The notes: generated by a model not told the origin, from the letters alone. Shown: positions 1-6,788, counted from the stretch's first letter. The stretch: DNA of 8,451 bases from Actinomycetota bacterium (GCA_003136795.1 PLDP01000033.1:5498-13948); one strand, 5' to 3'. Made by a program: numbers and translations.

Positions 1-656
1 TGACCTTCAAGACGTTCGTGCCGCGCGCGGCGAGGCGCGCCGCGCAGGTGATCGCCGTCTCCGAGCGCACGAAGCGGGACGCGATCGAGCTGTACGGCAT
101 CCCGCCGGACAAGATCACCGTGATACCGCACGGTGTCGACCCCGCGTTCTCGCCGGGCGACGGCTCGCACGGCGGCTACCTGCTCTTCGTCGGGGCGGTG
201 CAGGCGCGCAAGAACCCGCTCGCCGCCGCTGAGGCGGCCGCGGCGGTCGGGCTGCCGCTGGTCGTCGCGGGCCCCGAGAAAGAGCCGGCGCTCGCGCGTG
301 AGCTGCGCGCGCGCGGCGTCGACGTGCGCGGCTTCGTCGAGAAGCCGCAGCTCGCGGAGCTCTATCGCGGCGCGGCCGCGTTCCTGCTGCCGTCGCGCTA
401 CGAGGGATTCGGCGTGCCGGCGCTCGAGGCGATGGCAAGCGGCGTGCCGGTCGTGCTGTCGGGCGACGATGCGCTGCGCGAGGTCGCGGGCGACGCGGGG
501 GTCTACGCCGCAGACGGAGATCTCACCGGTGCGGTTCGCCGCGCGCTCGACGAGCGCGAGCGGTATTCGCGGGCCGGGCTCGAGCGCGCCAAAGAGTTCT
601 CGTGGGAGAAGAGCGCGCGGTCGACGGCAGACGTCTACAGGAGAGCTCTCGCATGA
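1..656 (+). CDS. GT4-family glycosyltransferase (GT-B fold), 5' end outside window
   Basis: This is the C-terminal part of a retaining, nucleotide-sugar-dependent glycosyltransferase of the GT1/GT4 superfamily. The first complete codon is at position 3 and about 217 residues are visible; full-length members have 350-400, so most of the N-terminal acceptor domain lies upstream. The visible part begins in the domain linker (PRAARRAAQVIAVSERTKRD, then VIPHGVD, a typical GT4 hinge). It continues into the nucleotide-sugar domain with LLFVGAVQARKN and the hallmark YEGFGVPALEAMASGVPVV from about 399. The two glutamates of that E-x7-E motif (EGFG and LEAM) normally contact the donor sugar. The stop overlaps the next start as ATGA, so this and the GT2 gene are probably translationally coupled in one operon. 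No signal or membrane segment is visible; it probably acts at the cytoplasmic face on a lipid-linked glycan. The exact sugar cannot be read. The family call is firm. Confidence 0.93.
   Translation, partial: TFKTFVPRAARRAAQVIAVSERTKRDAIELYGIPPDKITVIPHGVDPAFSPGDGSHGGYLLFVGAVQARKNPLAAAEAAAAVGLPLVVAGPEKEPALARELRARGVDVRGFVEKPQLAELYRGAAAFLLPSRYEGFGVPALEAMASGVPVVLSGDDALREVAGDAGVYAADGDLTGAVRRALDERERYSRAGLERAKEFSWEKSARSTADVYRRALA
639..645 (+). promoter_or_regulatory. Shine-Dalgarno site for the GT2 gene
   Basis: AGGAGAG lies inside the end of the upstream GT4 gene, 7 nt before the ATG at 653. It is the clearest ribosome binding site in the window and decides the GT2 start: the frame is open further upstream to a GTG at 602, but that start has no such site and would overlap GT4 by 55 bases. 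The site also contrasts with the operon-leading genes at 5991, 7479 and 7458 (minus), which have no recognisable Shine-Dalgarno sequence. Confidence 0.75.
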
Positions 657-1393
657 AGGTCGCAGCCGTCGTCGTCTCGCACGGCCATCCACGCGAGCTC
701 GAGCAGTCGCTGCCCGCACTTCGCGAGCAGGTCGACGAGCTCGTCGTGATCGCGAACATTCCCGGCTCCGTTCCGGCCGGGGTCGATGCCGTGCACAATG
801 CCGCGCCGCTCGGCTTCGGTGCGAACATCAACCTCGGCGTCGCGCGCACGACGGCCGAGCTGGTCGTGAGCGCGAACCCCGACGCGATCCCGGAGCCCGG
901 GGCGATCGACGCGTTGCGCGCGTTCATGGCCGAGCATCTGCGCTGCGGGATCGCCGGCCCGCGCATGGTGTTCCCCGACGGGACGTGGCAGCCGTCGCGC
1001 CGGCGCTTCCCGACGGTCACCGGCACGATCGTGCGCCGCACGCCGCTGCGGCTCGTCGTGCCGCAGCGGCGGCACTTCCACCTCGACGAGTCGCCGCCCG
1101 AGCAGGCCGTCGAGGCCGACTGGATGCTCGGCGGCTTCCTGATGCTGCGGCGCACGATGCTCGACGAGCTCGGCGGCTTCGACGAGGGCTTCCGGCTCTA
1201 CGGCGAGGACATCGACCTCGCCTATCGGGCCGGCCGGGCGGGCTGGGAGCGCTGGTACGTCCCGCAGGCCGTCGTCTCGCATGAGCACAAGGCGGAGACC
1301 GACAAGAAGTGGCTGACGCGCCGCACGCTCTGGCACTGGGCGGGCATCGTGCGCTTCGTGCGCAAGCATCCCGAGACGCTGCGCTCGCTGTGA
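653..1393 (+). CDS. GT2-family glycosyltransferase, rhamnosyltransferase-like (WbbL type)
   Basis: This is a complete 246-residue inverting glycosyltransferase of the GT-A fold, family 2, which transfers an activated sugar (in this subgroup often dTDP-rhamnose) to a lipid-linked oligosaccharide at the cytoplasmic membrane. The N-terminus MKVAAVVVSH is the first Rossmann strand. N75-P76-D77 occupies the position of the DxD metal/nucleotide motif, as is common in this subgroup. WMLGGFLMLRR (157-167) and GGFDEGFRLYGEDIDLAYR (174-192) form the acceptor/catalytic region, with E185-D186 as the likely catalytic pair. The C-terminal HEH (210-212) and the short amphipathic tail fit membrane association. 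The ATG at 653 is chosen because it follows a good AGGAG and overlaps the GT4 stop as ATGA. The stop overlaps the methyltransferase GTG. It belongs to a three-gene operon with its neighbours. The sugar specificity is inference. Confidence 0.92.
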   Translation: MKVAAVVVSHGHPRELEQSLPALREQVDELVVIANIPGSVPAGVDAVHNAAPLGFGANINLGVARTTAELVVSANPDAIPEPGAIDALRAFMAEHLRCGIAGPRMVFPDGTWQPSRRRFPTVTGTIVRRTPLRLVVPQRRHFHLDESPPEQAVEADWMLGGFLMLRRTMLDELGGFDEGFRLYGEDIDLAYRAGRAGWERWYVPQAVVSHEHKAETDKKWLTRRTLWHWAGIVRFVRKHPETLRSL

Positions 1394-2004
1394 AAGACGT
1401 CGTGCCCAAGTACGACGCGATCGCGGAGCGCTACAGCGCGCATGACTATGCGGACGCCGAGCGCTACTACGCGCGCCGTGCGAAGCTCGTGGTCGAGCAC
1501 GGCCCCCGCCTCGGCGCAGGCGATTCGGTGCTCGACATCGCTTGCGGCGACGGCGGGCTCGGCCGGCAGCTGCTGGCGCTCGGCCTCGACTACCGCGGCG
1601 TCGACGCGAGTGAGGTGATGGTCGAGGTCGCGCGGCGCACACTCGGCGACCGCGTCGGGCCTGGGATGTTCGACTACGTGCCGCCGGCGGACGTCGACGC
1701 CACGACGATCTTCCGCTCGCTCTACCTCGTGCCCGACCGGCGCGCATTCCTCGCACGCGTGCGCAGCTTCACGCGCCGCAAGCTGGTGTTCGACTTCGAC
1801 CCGCGTGCGTACTCGACGGGCGAGCTGATCGCCGACGTGCGTGCGGCCGGCTGGGAGCGGGTCGAGCTGCGGCCGTTCCTGATGCCCCAGCGCGTGAAGC
1901 TGCCGCGCCTCGTGCAGACGGCGCTCTGGTCGGTCGAGCCGATGCCGGGTGTACGCCTCCTGACGCGTGTGCGCTTTCCGCTGCTCGTCAGCGCTTCGGA
2001 ATGA
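1390..2004 (+). CDS. Class I SAM-dependent methyltransferase
   Basis: This 204-residue enzyme probably methylates a small molecule or a sugar in the adjacent glycan pathway. Motif I is clear: VLDIACGDGGLG at residues 47-58 binds SAM. An acidic residue after the second strand (RGVD, D72) should hold the ribose hydroxyls. The N-terminal YDAIAERYSAHDYADAERYY is the helical cap common in ubiE/Methyltransf_11-like proteins. The later FRSLYLVPDRRAFLARV and KLVFDFDP fit strands 4-5. The GTG at 1390 is chosen because it overlaps the GT2 stop as GTGA and is where homology-like sequence begins; the in-frame start at 1309 would lie 85 bases inside GT2. The Shine-Dalgarno is weak, so translation probably depends on coupling. 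Its 3' end overlaps the convergent membrane-protein gene by 17 bp. In ABC-exported glycans terminal methylation can cap the chain, which is possible here but unproven. Confidence 0.86.
   Translation: MKDVVPKYDAIAERYSAHDYADAERYYARRAKLVVEHGPRLGAGDSVLDIACGDGGLGRQLLALGLDYRGVDASEVMVEVARRTLGDRVGPGMFDYVPPADVDATTIFRSLYLVPDRRAFLARVRSFTRRKLVFDFDPRAYSTGELIADVRAAGWERVELRPFLMPQRVKLPRLVQTALWSVEPMPGVRLLTRVRFPLLVSASE
1988..2004. other. Tail-to-tail overlap of two convergent genes (17 bp)
   Basis: The methyltransferase stop TGA occupies 2002-2004 on the plus strand. The stop of the minus-strand membrane protein occupies 1990-1988 (TCA on the plus strand). The two coding regions therefore share 17 bp and leave no room for an intergenic terminator. 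The two messages must end inside each other's coding sequence and have complementary 3' ends. I found no obvious hairpin plus U-tract here. Confidence 0.85.
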
Positions 2005-4111
2005 ACGAGAAGCCGACCTGCGCGCCGAGATGCCGGTCGTCGCCGATGCCGTACTGCCTCGGCACGAAGGTCGGGAAGGCGGTCACCTGAACGGCGAGCG
2101 GCGGTGTCGCAGTCACACTGATTGAACGGCTCGTGCAGTTCCGGAGCGTGAACCGCTCCGTCTTTACCGCATGCGCGACGTACGGCGCGCGCTGCTCGTC
2201 GAGCGCAACCGGTCCGATCCGTACGGTTACATGCGTGCTCGGAGCCGAGGTCGGGCAGAACCCTGCGCGGCCCACCGTGACGTGCAGCGTTCCCGGTGCC
2301 CGTTCTGGACCGAAGTAGGCAAAACGCCCAAGGGCGGTCTCGGTCGATTGATAGGCGGAGATCCAGCCGTCGTTCGTCACCTTGTACAGCGTCTCCTGGA
2401 TCATCCATGGGTGGTGGTCGATCCGGCGCAGAGTCAATCCCGGCTCGCGAGCGACGGTCGTGCCGACCAGGTTCACGCCGTCCGGCGAGACGACGTACTT
2501 GAGCCCGGGATCGTTCGTGAGCGCGCCGAAGCGGTTGAGCAGGTCGGGGGTGAGCGTCGGGCCGGGCGGCGGGGCCGAACCGTCGAGCGACCAGATGTGC
2601 TTCACCGAGCGGTTCCAGAACTCGAGCAGGTTGACGCCGAGCGCTTCGCCGTTCGAGATGTCCTGCCCCATGTACGTGACGTCGTTGCCGCCTGTCGCGC
2701 GGTCGATCCAGTTCAGCGGCTGAGGCATGTGGTCGGCGTAGATCTGCGACTGGATCGCCGCGCCGCGCGAGGCCTCGATCTCACCGGCGAGCATCCAGGT
2801 GAACGTCGCGACCACCGCCAGGATCAGGGCCGGCCGGCGCACGCGCGCCGGCGCCATGATCAGCCCGAGCACGATCGCGCACGCGACCGCGAGCCCGATC
2901 CGGATCGTCGGCTGGTCCCAGTGCCACGCGCGATTCGCCAGTGTCGCGACGCCGTAGCCCGGCGCCTCGAAATAGGGAAAGTCGAGCTGATAGCCGTAGT
3001 AGAGGACGAGCCAGGCGGTGAACGCCCAGGCCACGAGCGTTCCCGGCAGCCAGCGCCGCTGCGTGCAGAGCCACACCGCGGCGCCGACGATGAGCAGCGG
3101 CCCGAGGTAGATCAGGTTCCGCTCCTCGACGCGGGTCGCGAAGTTCGTGGAGAGATAGGCGGCCTTGACGCCGGTGTACGTGCCGACGAAGAAGACCGCC
3201 GAGGCGGTGAACGCGGCGAACGCGCGCCACCGGGGGTCGGTCCTCCGCTCCGGCAGCCAGAGCGACGCCAGCCCGCCGAGGAACGGCAGCAGGCCGAGGC
3301 CGATCGCGAAAGCCGATGCAGCCTGGAAGCCGAGCGAGAACAGCCGTCCCTTGAACGTCTCGGTGACGGTCCTCCATTGGCTCGGGCTGAAGAGGCGGTT
3401 GAGCACGACGAACGCGCCGATCAGCAACAGCGTCGCGCCGACGTAGTCGAACACGCCCCAGTCGCGCCGCAGCCGCTGCCCGCGCGGACCGACCAGCCAG
3501 AGGATCGTGGCCCCGAGCGCAAACGACGCGATCAGGGTGATCAGCTCGCTACGCACCTCGACCGCGAGCAGGTCGAGCACGATCGCCGCGATCGTCCAGC
3601 GGCGGCCGGCGCCTGCGAGCGCGCGGATCGAGACCCACGCGCACAGGATGAACGTGGGATACGCGAGGACTTCCGGGAGAATGAAGCCGGCGTAGTACAG
3701 CGCCGTCGTGCACAACGAGGCGAGCGCGGCAATCGTCGCGGGGCGTTTCGGAACGAGCGTGCGGGCGAGCAGATACGTCGGGATCGCAGCAAGCGCCATC
3801 ACGACCGTGTTCACGTACTTGATCACCGCATACGCCGCTCCGGTCGAGTGGAGCCACCAGGCCGGGGCGATCAGGAACGCATAGAGCGACTTGAACGAGA
3901 TCGGCTGGCCGCGCCGCGCAGCATGGCCGGTCGCGGCGATCGCGCGAGAGATCTGTGTCCACTCGAGCTCGTCGCTGAAGATCGTCGGCGTGCGCCTGGC
4001 CGACGCCTCCCAGAAGAGCAGCGCGAGGAGCGCGAGCGCCGCGATCACGACGGGAAACACTGCGAGATAACGGTCGAGGAACGACCGCTTCGCCGGTGTC
4101 GGCGAGCTCAC
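1988..4111 (-). CDS. GT-C-like multi-spanning membrane glycosyltransferase with soluble C-terminal domain
   Basis: This is a 707-residue integral membrane protein resembling polyprenyl-phosphate-sugar-dependent (GT-C fold) transferases. After a short cytoplasmic tail and TM1 (about 18-35) comes SDELEW at 46-51. Its D47-E48 sits where PMT/ArnT-like enzymes carry catalytic acidic residues in the first extracytoplasmic loop. Roughly ten more hydrophobic segments follow to about residue 442, including LPEVLAYPTFI and RVEERNLIYLGPLL. Residues 443-707 are soluble, with several beta-rich stretches, and would lie outside the membrane. The GTG at 4111 is chosen because it overlaps the stop of the upstream fusion gene as GTGA, follows a weak GGAG (4125-4122), and puts TM1 close to the N-terminus; the in-frame start at 4195 would lie far inside the neighbour. 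The expected role is adding a lipid-carried sugar to a surface glycan or protein. The acceptor is unknown, and the GT-C assignment rests on topology and the DE motif only. Confidence 0.7.
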   Translation of the reverse strand: MSSPTPAKRSFLDRYLAVFPVVIAALALLALLFWEASARRTPTIFSDELEWTQISRAIAATGHAARRGQPISFKSLYAFLIAPAWWLHSTGAAYAVIKYVNTVVMALAAIPTYLLARTLVPKRPATIAALASLCTTALYYAGFILPEVLAYPTFILCAWVSIRALAGAGRRWTIAAIVLDLLAVEVRSELITLIASFALGATILWLVGPRGQRLRRDWGVFDYVGATLLLIGAFVVLNRLFSPSQWRTVTETFKGRLFSLGFQAASAFAIGLGLLPFLGGLASLWLPERRTDPRWRAFAAFTASAVFFVGTYTGVKAAYLSTNFATRVEERNLIYLGPLLIVGAAVWLCTQRRWLPGTLVAWAFTAWLVLYYGYQLDFPYFEAPGYGVATLANRAWHWDQPTIRIGLAVACAIVLGLIMAPARVRRPALILAVVATFTWMLAGEIEASRGAAIQSQIYADHMPQPLNWIDRATGGNDVTYMGQDISNGEALGVNLLEFWNRSVKHIWSLDGSAPPPGPTLTPDLLNRFGALTNDPGLKYVVSPDGVNLVGTTVAREPGLTLRRIDHHPWMIQETLYKVTNDGWISAYQSTETALGRFAYFGPERAPGTLHVTVGRAGFCPTSAPSTHVTVRIGPVALDEQRAPYVAHAVKTERFTLRNCTSRSISVTATPPLAVQVTAFPTFVPRQYGIGDDRHLGAQVGFSFIPKR

Positions 4112-5916
4112 TCGGCGTCTGCTCCGAGCACCACACGCGGATCGAGGTCGATCTCGCGCCGCACGAACCGGCACTGCACTTCCGCGGTCGCACACGCGTC
4201 GACGATTGCGTCGAGGCGGTCGCGAGGAGCGTCCGGGATCGTCACGAGCACGATGTCGGGCCTGACGCGCTCGAGCAGGCGGGCGAGCTCGTGCGTGCCG
4301 CCGATCACCGGCACGCCGTGCACGCGGCGCCTGCGCAGCTTGGGGTTGTCGTCGACGAGGCCGACCACGCGCTCGCCGGCGGTCTCACGCAGCTCGCGCA
4401 ACAGGCTGCGGCCGGTGCGTCCCGCGCCGATGACGATCGTGCGGCGCCCGGTGCGGCCGCGATACGAGTGCAGGCCCATGACGATCGTGCGCTCGGCCAG
4501 CCGCGAAGCGCCGACGGCGGCGGTGCAGAGGAGCGCGTCGACGATGAAGAACGAGCGCGAGAAGTCGCCCATCGACTGCGTCAGCACGATATAGGCGAGC
4601 GCGACGATCTCGGAGACGACGACGGCGGATGCGATCGCGGCGATGTCGCGGCTCGACGCGTAGCGCCAGATCGAGCGGTAGAGGCCGAAGGGCACGAACG
4701 CGAGATAGCGCGCCGCGATCATGATCGGCAGCGTCACCTCGGCGATGTGGCGCTGGTTGACCGTTCCCGGCCACCCGAAGCGCACCCCGTAGGCGGCGGC
4801 GAACGCACCGCTGATGAGCACGAAGTCCACCGCGACCTCGACGAGCCGCCGCGAGTGGACCGCGAATGCGTTCAGCGGTGTGGCATCGGCGCCGGGCGAG
4901 ACACGGCGCTCGACGTCGGCGAGGAAGCTCGCGAACTGCACGAGCAGGAAGAACGTGACGAGCACGCCGACGAGTGCGAGCTTCTGGTCGTCGAGCACGT
5001 TGTAGGCGAGGCTCGTGCCGCCGAGCGCCGTCGCGATCAGCGCGAGCAGCAGCACTGCGTGCTTCTCGGAGAGCCCGAAGCGCACGAGCCGGTGCGAGCT
5101 GTGGTCGCGCCCGCCCTGGTAGACGGGCCGGCCCTCCAGCAGGCGCACGATCGTCACGAGCGTGGTGTCGAGGATGGGTACCGCGAGCACGAGGATCGGC
5201 AGCAGGAACGTCGCGACCGTCGTCCCGGCCACCTTCCAGCTCGCCGAGAGGCCGAGCGCGGCGAGCGTGAAGCCGAGCACCTGCGAGCCGGAGTCGCCCA
5301 TGAAGACGAGCGCCTTGCCGTGCGGGCGGAGGTTGAACGGCAGGAAGCCGCCGCAGGCGAGCGCCCCCGAGAGCGCGAGGACGAGCACGGTGTGGCTTGG
5401 ATGGACGGTGACCGCATCGATTGCGAAGAAGGCGAAGGCAATGCCTGCGAGCGTCGCGGCGAGACCGTCCATGTTGTCGAGCAGGTTGAACGCGTTCGTC
5501 ATCCCGACCAGCCAGATGAGCGCGACCGCGATGGCGACGATCTTGGAGTGGATCAGCTGGACGTCGGTGCCGGTCGCAAGCACGAGGCCGGCCGCGGCGG
5601 ATTGCGCGGCCAGCTTCGCGAGTGGAGGCAACGCGCGGATGTCGTCGACGAGGCCGGCGATGAAGAGCAGGACGATCCCGCCGTAGATGCCGCCGAGCTC
5701 CTTGGTGACCGGGATCGCGTGCACGGCCGCAGCGATCCAGATCCCGGCCGTGATCCCGAGGAAGATGCCGGCCCCGCCGAACAGGGGAGTTGCGCGCTCG
5801 TGCCAGCGGTCGGCCGAGGGCGCGGCCACGAGGCGGCGGGCAAGCGGCGAGCGGAGCAGCAGGAAGACCGCCAGTGCGGAAGCGGGGAAGGCGGCGACCG
5901 CCGCGAGGGTGCTCAC
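4108..5916 (-). CDS. Fusion: WecA/TagO-like polyprenyl-phosphate sugar-1-P transferase plus CapD/FlaA1-like membrane and Rossmann module (no SDR domain)
   Basis: This 602-residue protein joins two families. Residues 1-335 are a PNPT (MraY/WecA/TagO) enzyme, which moves a sugar-1-phosphate from a UDP-sugar to undecaprenyl phosphate. Visible motifs are RWHERATPLFGG (37-48), the Mg-binding DD (91-92), NAFNLLDNMDGLA (141-153), FMGDSGS (205-211) and GGRDHSSHRLV (268-278, the histidine loop), with about eleven membrane segments. Residues 355-602 match the front half of CapD/FlaA1/PglF or WbaP proteins: four membrane helices, GLYRSIWRYAS (411-421), FSRSFFIVD (452-460), then a Rossmann domain with GAGRTG (497-502) and VVGLVDDNP (517-525). 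It stops there, so the SDR dehydratase domain is absent. The GTG at 5916 is preferred over the ATG at 5970: it starts directly at TM1, and the 18 extra codons have low G/C at third positions and run towards the promoter. It is coupled by GTGA to the downstream GT-C gene. It probably initiates glycan assembly; the second module's role is unknown. Confidence 0.88.
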   Translation of the reverse strand: MSTLAAVAAFPASALAVFLLLRSPLARRLVAAPSADRWHERATPLFGGAGIFLGITAGIWIAAAVHAIPVTKELGGIYGGIVLLFIAGLVDDIRALPPLAKLAAQSAAAGLVLATGTDVQLIHSKIVAIAVALIWLVGMTNAFNLLDNMDGLAATLAGIAFAFFAIDAVTVHPSHTVLVLALSGALACGGFLPFNLRPHGKALVFMGDSGSQVLGFTLAALGLSASWKVAGTTVATFLLPILVLAVPILDTTLVTIVRLLEGRPVYQGGRDHSSHRLVRFGLSEKHAVLLLALIATALGGTSLAYNVLDDQKLALVGVLVTFFLLVQFASFLADVERRVSPGADATPLNAFAVHSRRLVEVAVDFVLISGAFAAAYGVRFGWPGTVNQRHIAEVTLPIMIAARYLAFVPFGLYRSIWRYASSRDIAAIASAVVVSEIVALAYIVLTQSMGDFSRSFFIVDALLCTAAVGASRLAERTIVMGLHSYRGRTGRRTIVIGAGRTGRSLLRELRETAGERVVGLVDDNPKLRRRRVHGVPVIGGTHELARLLERVRPDIVLVTIPDAPRDRLDAIVDACATAEVQCRFVRREIDLDPRVVLGADAE

Positions 5917-5973
5917 GTGGGGCGAGGGTAGTAGAGGGGTGTTAGGGCTGTGTTTGCCCGCACAAGCCATCCC

Positions 5974-5980
5974 TAGACTA
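5974..5980. promoter_or_regulatory. Near-palindromic -10 candidate TAGACTA in the divergent gap
   Basis: The 74-bp gap between the minus-strand GTG (5916) and the plus-strand ATG (5991) contains CTAGACTAG (5973-5981). Read rightward, TAGACT (5974-5979) matches the TAnnnT form of a sigma70-type -10 and ends 11 nt before the permease ATG, giving a leader of only a few bases. Read leftward, TAGTCT (5980-5975) is an equivalent -10 for the fusion operon. Initiation about 7 nt beyond it would fall near 5968, just inside the alternative ATG at 5970, which supports the GTG at 5916 as the start. Only weak -35 candidates are present (TTTGCC at 5953-5958 on the plus strand). No Shine-Dalgarno precedes the ATG at 5991. 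This is seen by eye and transcription is inferred. Confidence 0.45.
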
Positions 5981-5990
5981 GTGCGCGACG

Positions 5991-6788
5991 ATGACGGTCT
6001 ACGCCGATCTCCTCCGCTACCGCGAGCTTTTCGCGAACCTCTTCCGCCGGGACTTCCAGGCGAAGTACAAGGGATCGCTGCTCGGCGTTCTCTGGTCGCT
6101 CCTCAACCCGCTCGTGCTGCTGGGCGTCTACCTCGTCGTCTTCGGGCTGATCTTCCAGAACAAGAAGATCGCGCACTATCCCGTGTATCTGCTTGCGGGC
6201 CTCTCCTGCTGGATCTTCTTCTCGGTCTCCCTCCAGTCCGCGTCGCGCTCGATGGTCGACAGCGCCGAGCTGATCAAGAAGGTGCGCTTCCCGCGGCAGC
6301 TCGTCGCGTTCTCGATGGTCGCGACGCAGGCGGTCACCTACGGGTTGATGCTCGTGATCCTGATCGTGCTGTCTCTGCTCTTTGTCCCCGAGGCACGGAC
6401 GACGGTGTGGGTCGCGATCCCCCTGGCGGTCGTCTTCGCGGGGCTCGTCGCCGGGCTCGCGCTCCTCGTTGCGTGCCTGAACGTGCTGTTCCGCGACATC
6501 GAGCACGTCTTGACCGCGGCGCTCCTGCCCTGGTTCTTCCTGACGCCGATCCTCTGGAGCGCCGCGACGCTGCCTGACAAGGCAAAGGGTCACCCGACCC
6601 TGGTCGCGGTGCTGCGCTGGGGCAACCCGCTCGCGCCGCCGATCGCTGCCGTTCGCGACGCGCTCTGGTCCGGGCACTTGCCTCGCCCGGCCGAGGTGAT
6701 CTACCTCGTCGTCGCAGCGGCGCTCGCGCTGGCGCTCGGCGCGTTCGTGTTCACGCGCGTCGACGACCGGATTGCGGTCGAGCTCTAA
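5991..6788 (+). CDS. ABC-2 type polysaccharide export permease (Wzm/TagG/RfbA family)
   Basis: This 265-residue inner-membrane protein is the channel-forming half of an ABC exporter for undecaprenyl-linked polysaccharide or teichoic-acid-type polymer. The length is typical of the family. It has an N-terminal amphipathic interface helix followed by the hallmark RDFQAKYKGSLLGVLWSLLNP (20-40). Other markers are six membrane segments (about 33-55, 62-82, 104-131, 138-164, 174-192, 236-256), IKKVRFPRQL (95-104, the coupling-helix region), FRDIEHVL (167-174) and a conserved NP (212-213). The ATG at 5991 is the only sensible start; it has no Shine-Dalgarno but a TAGACT -10 candidate 11 nt upstream. 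No gene for the partner ATPase (Wzt/TagH) follows; the next gene converges and overlaps by 38 bp. The ATPase must be encoded elsewhere, perhaps beyond the left edge. The family is firm; the exported glycan is not known. Confidence 0.93.
   Translation: MTVYADLLRYRELFANLFRRDFQAKYKGSLLGVLWSLLNPLVLLGVYLVVFGLIFQNKKIAHYPVYLLAGLSCWIFFSVSLQSASRSMVDSAELIKKVRFPRQLVAFSMVATQAVTYGLMLVILIVLSLLFVPEARTTVWVAIPLAVVFAGLVAGLALLVACLNVLFRDIEHVLTAALLPWFFLTPILWSAATLPDKAKGHPTLVAVLRWGNPLAPPIAAVRDALWSGHLPRPAEVIYLVVAAALALALGAFVFTRVDDRIAVEL
6751..6788. other. Tail-to-tail overlap of permease and Ig-like protein genes (38 bp)
   Basis: The permease stop TAA is at 6786-6788. The minus-strand Ig-like gene runs on to its TGA at 6753-6751. 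The last twelve or so codons of each gene are therefore encoded on opposite strands of the same DNA. There is no spacer for a terminator and none is evident. The overlap encodes the cytoplasmic C-terminal tail of the permease (RVDDRIAVEL) and the basic tail of the other protein, both likely to tolerate change. Confidence 0.85.

Noticed and set aside
18..20. GTG as the start of the first glycosyltransferase
   Set aside because: The frame is open back to the window edge and the residues before it (TFKTF) fit the GT4 linker. A protein starting here would lack the whole acceptor domain, so this is a truncated gene, not a start.
635..1756. 373-codon open frame on the minus strand
   Set aside because: It is antisense to GT2 and the methyltransferase, both of which have clear catalytic motifs; its translation is low complexity.
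2171..4594. 807-codon open frame on the plus strand
   Set aside because: It is antisense to the GT-C gene and part of the fusion gene. Its translation is an arginine/aspartate/glutamate-rich low-complexity string with no domain, produced by high G/C at third positions of the real genes.
4096..5931. 611-codon open frame on the plus strand opposite the fusion gene
   Set aside because: It has the same composition artefact (R, E, D, H repeats) and no motif, whereas the minus strand carries every PNPT and CapD-like motif in order.
5917..5970. 18-codon N-terminal extension of the fusion protein from an ATG at 5970
   Set aside because: The extra codons have low G/C in third positions unlike the rest of the gene, there is no Shine-Dalgarno, and the predicted transcription start falls at or just inside this ATG. 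The family usually begins directly at the first membrane helix. It is not fully excluded.
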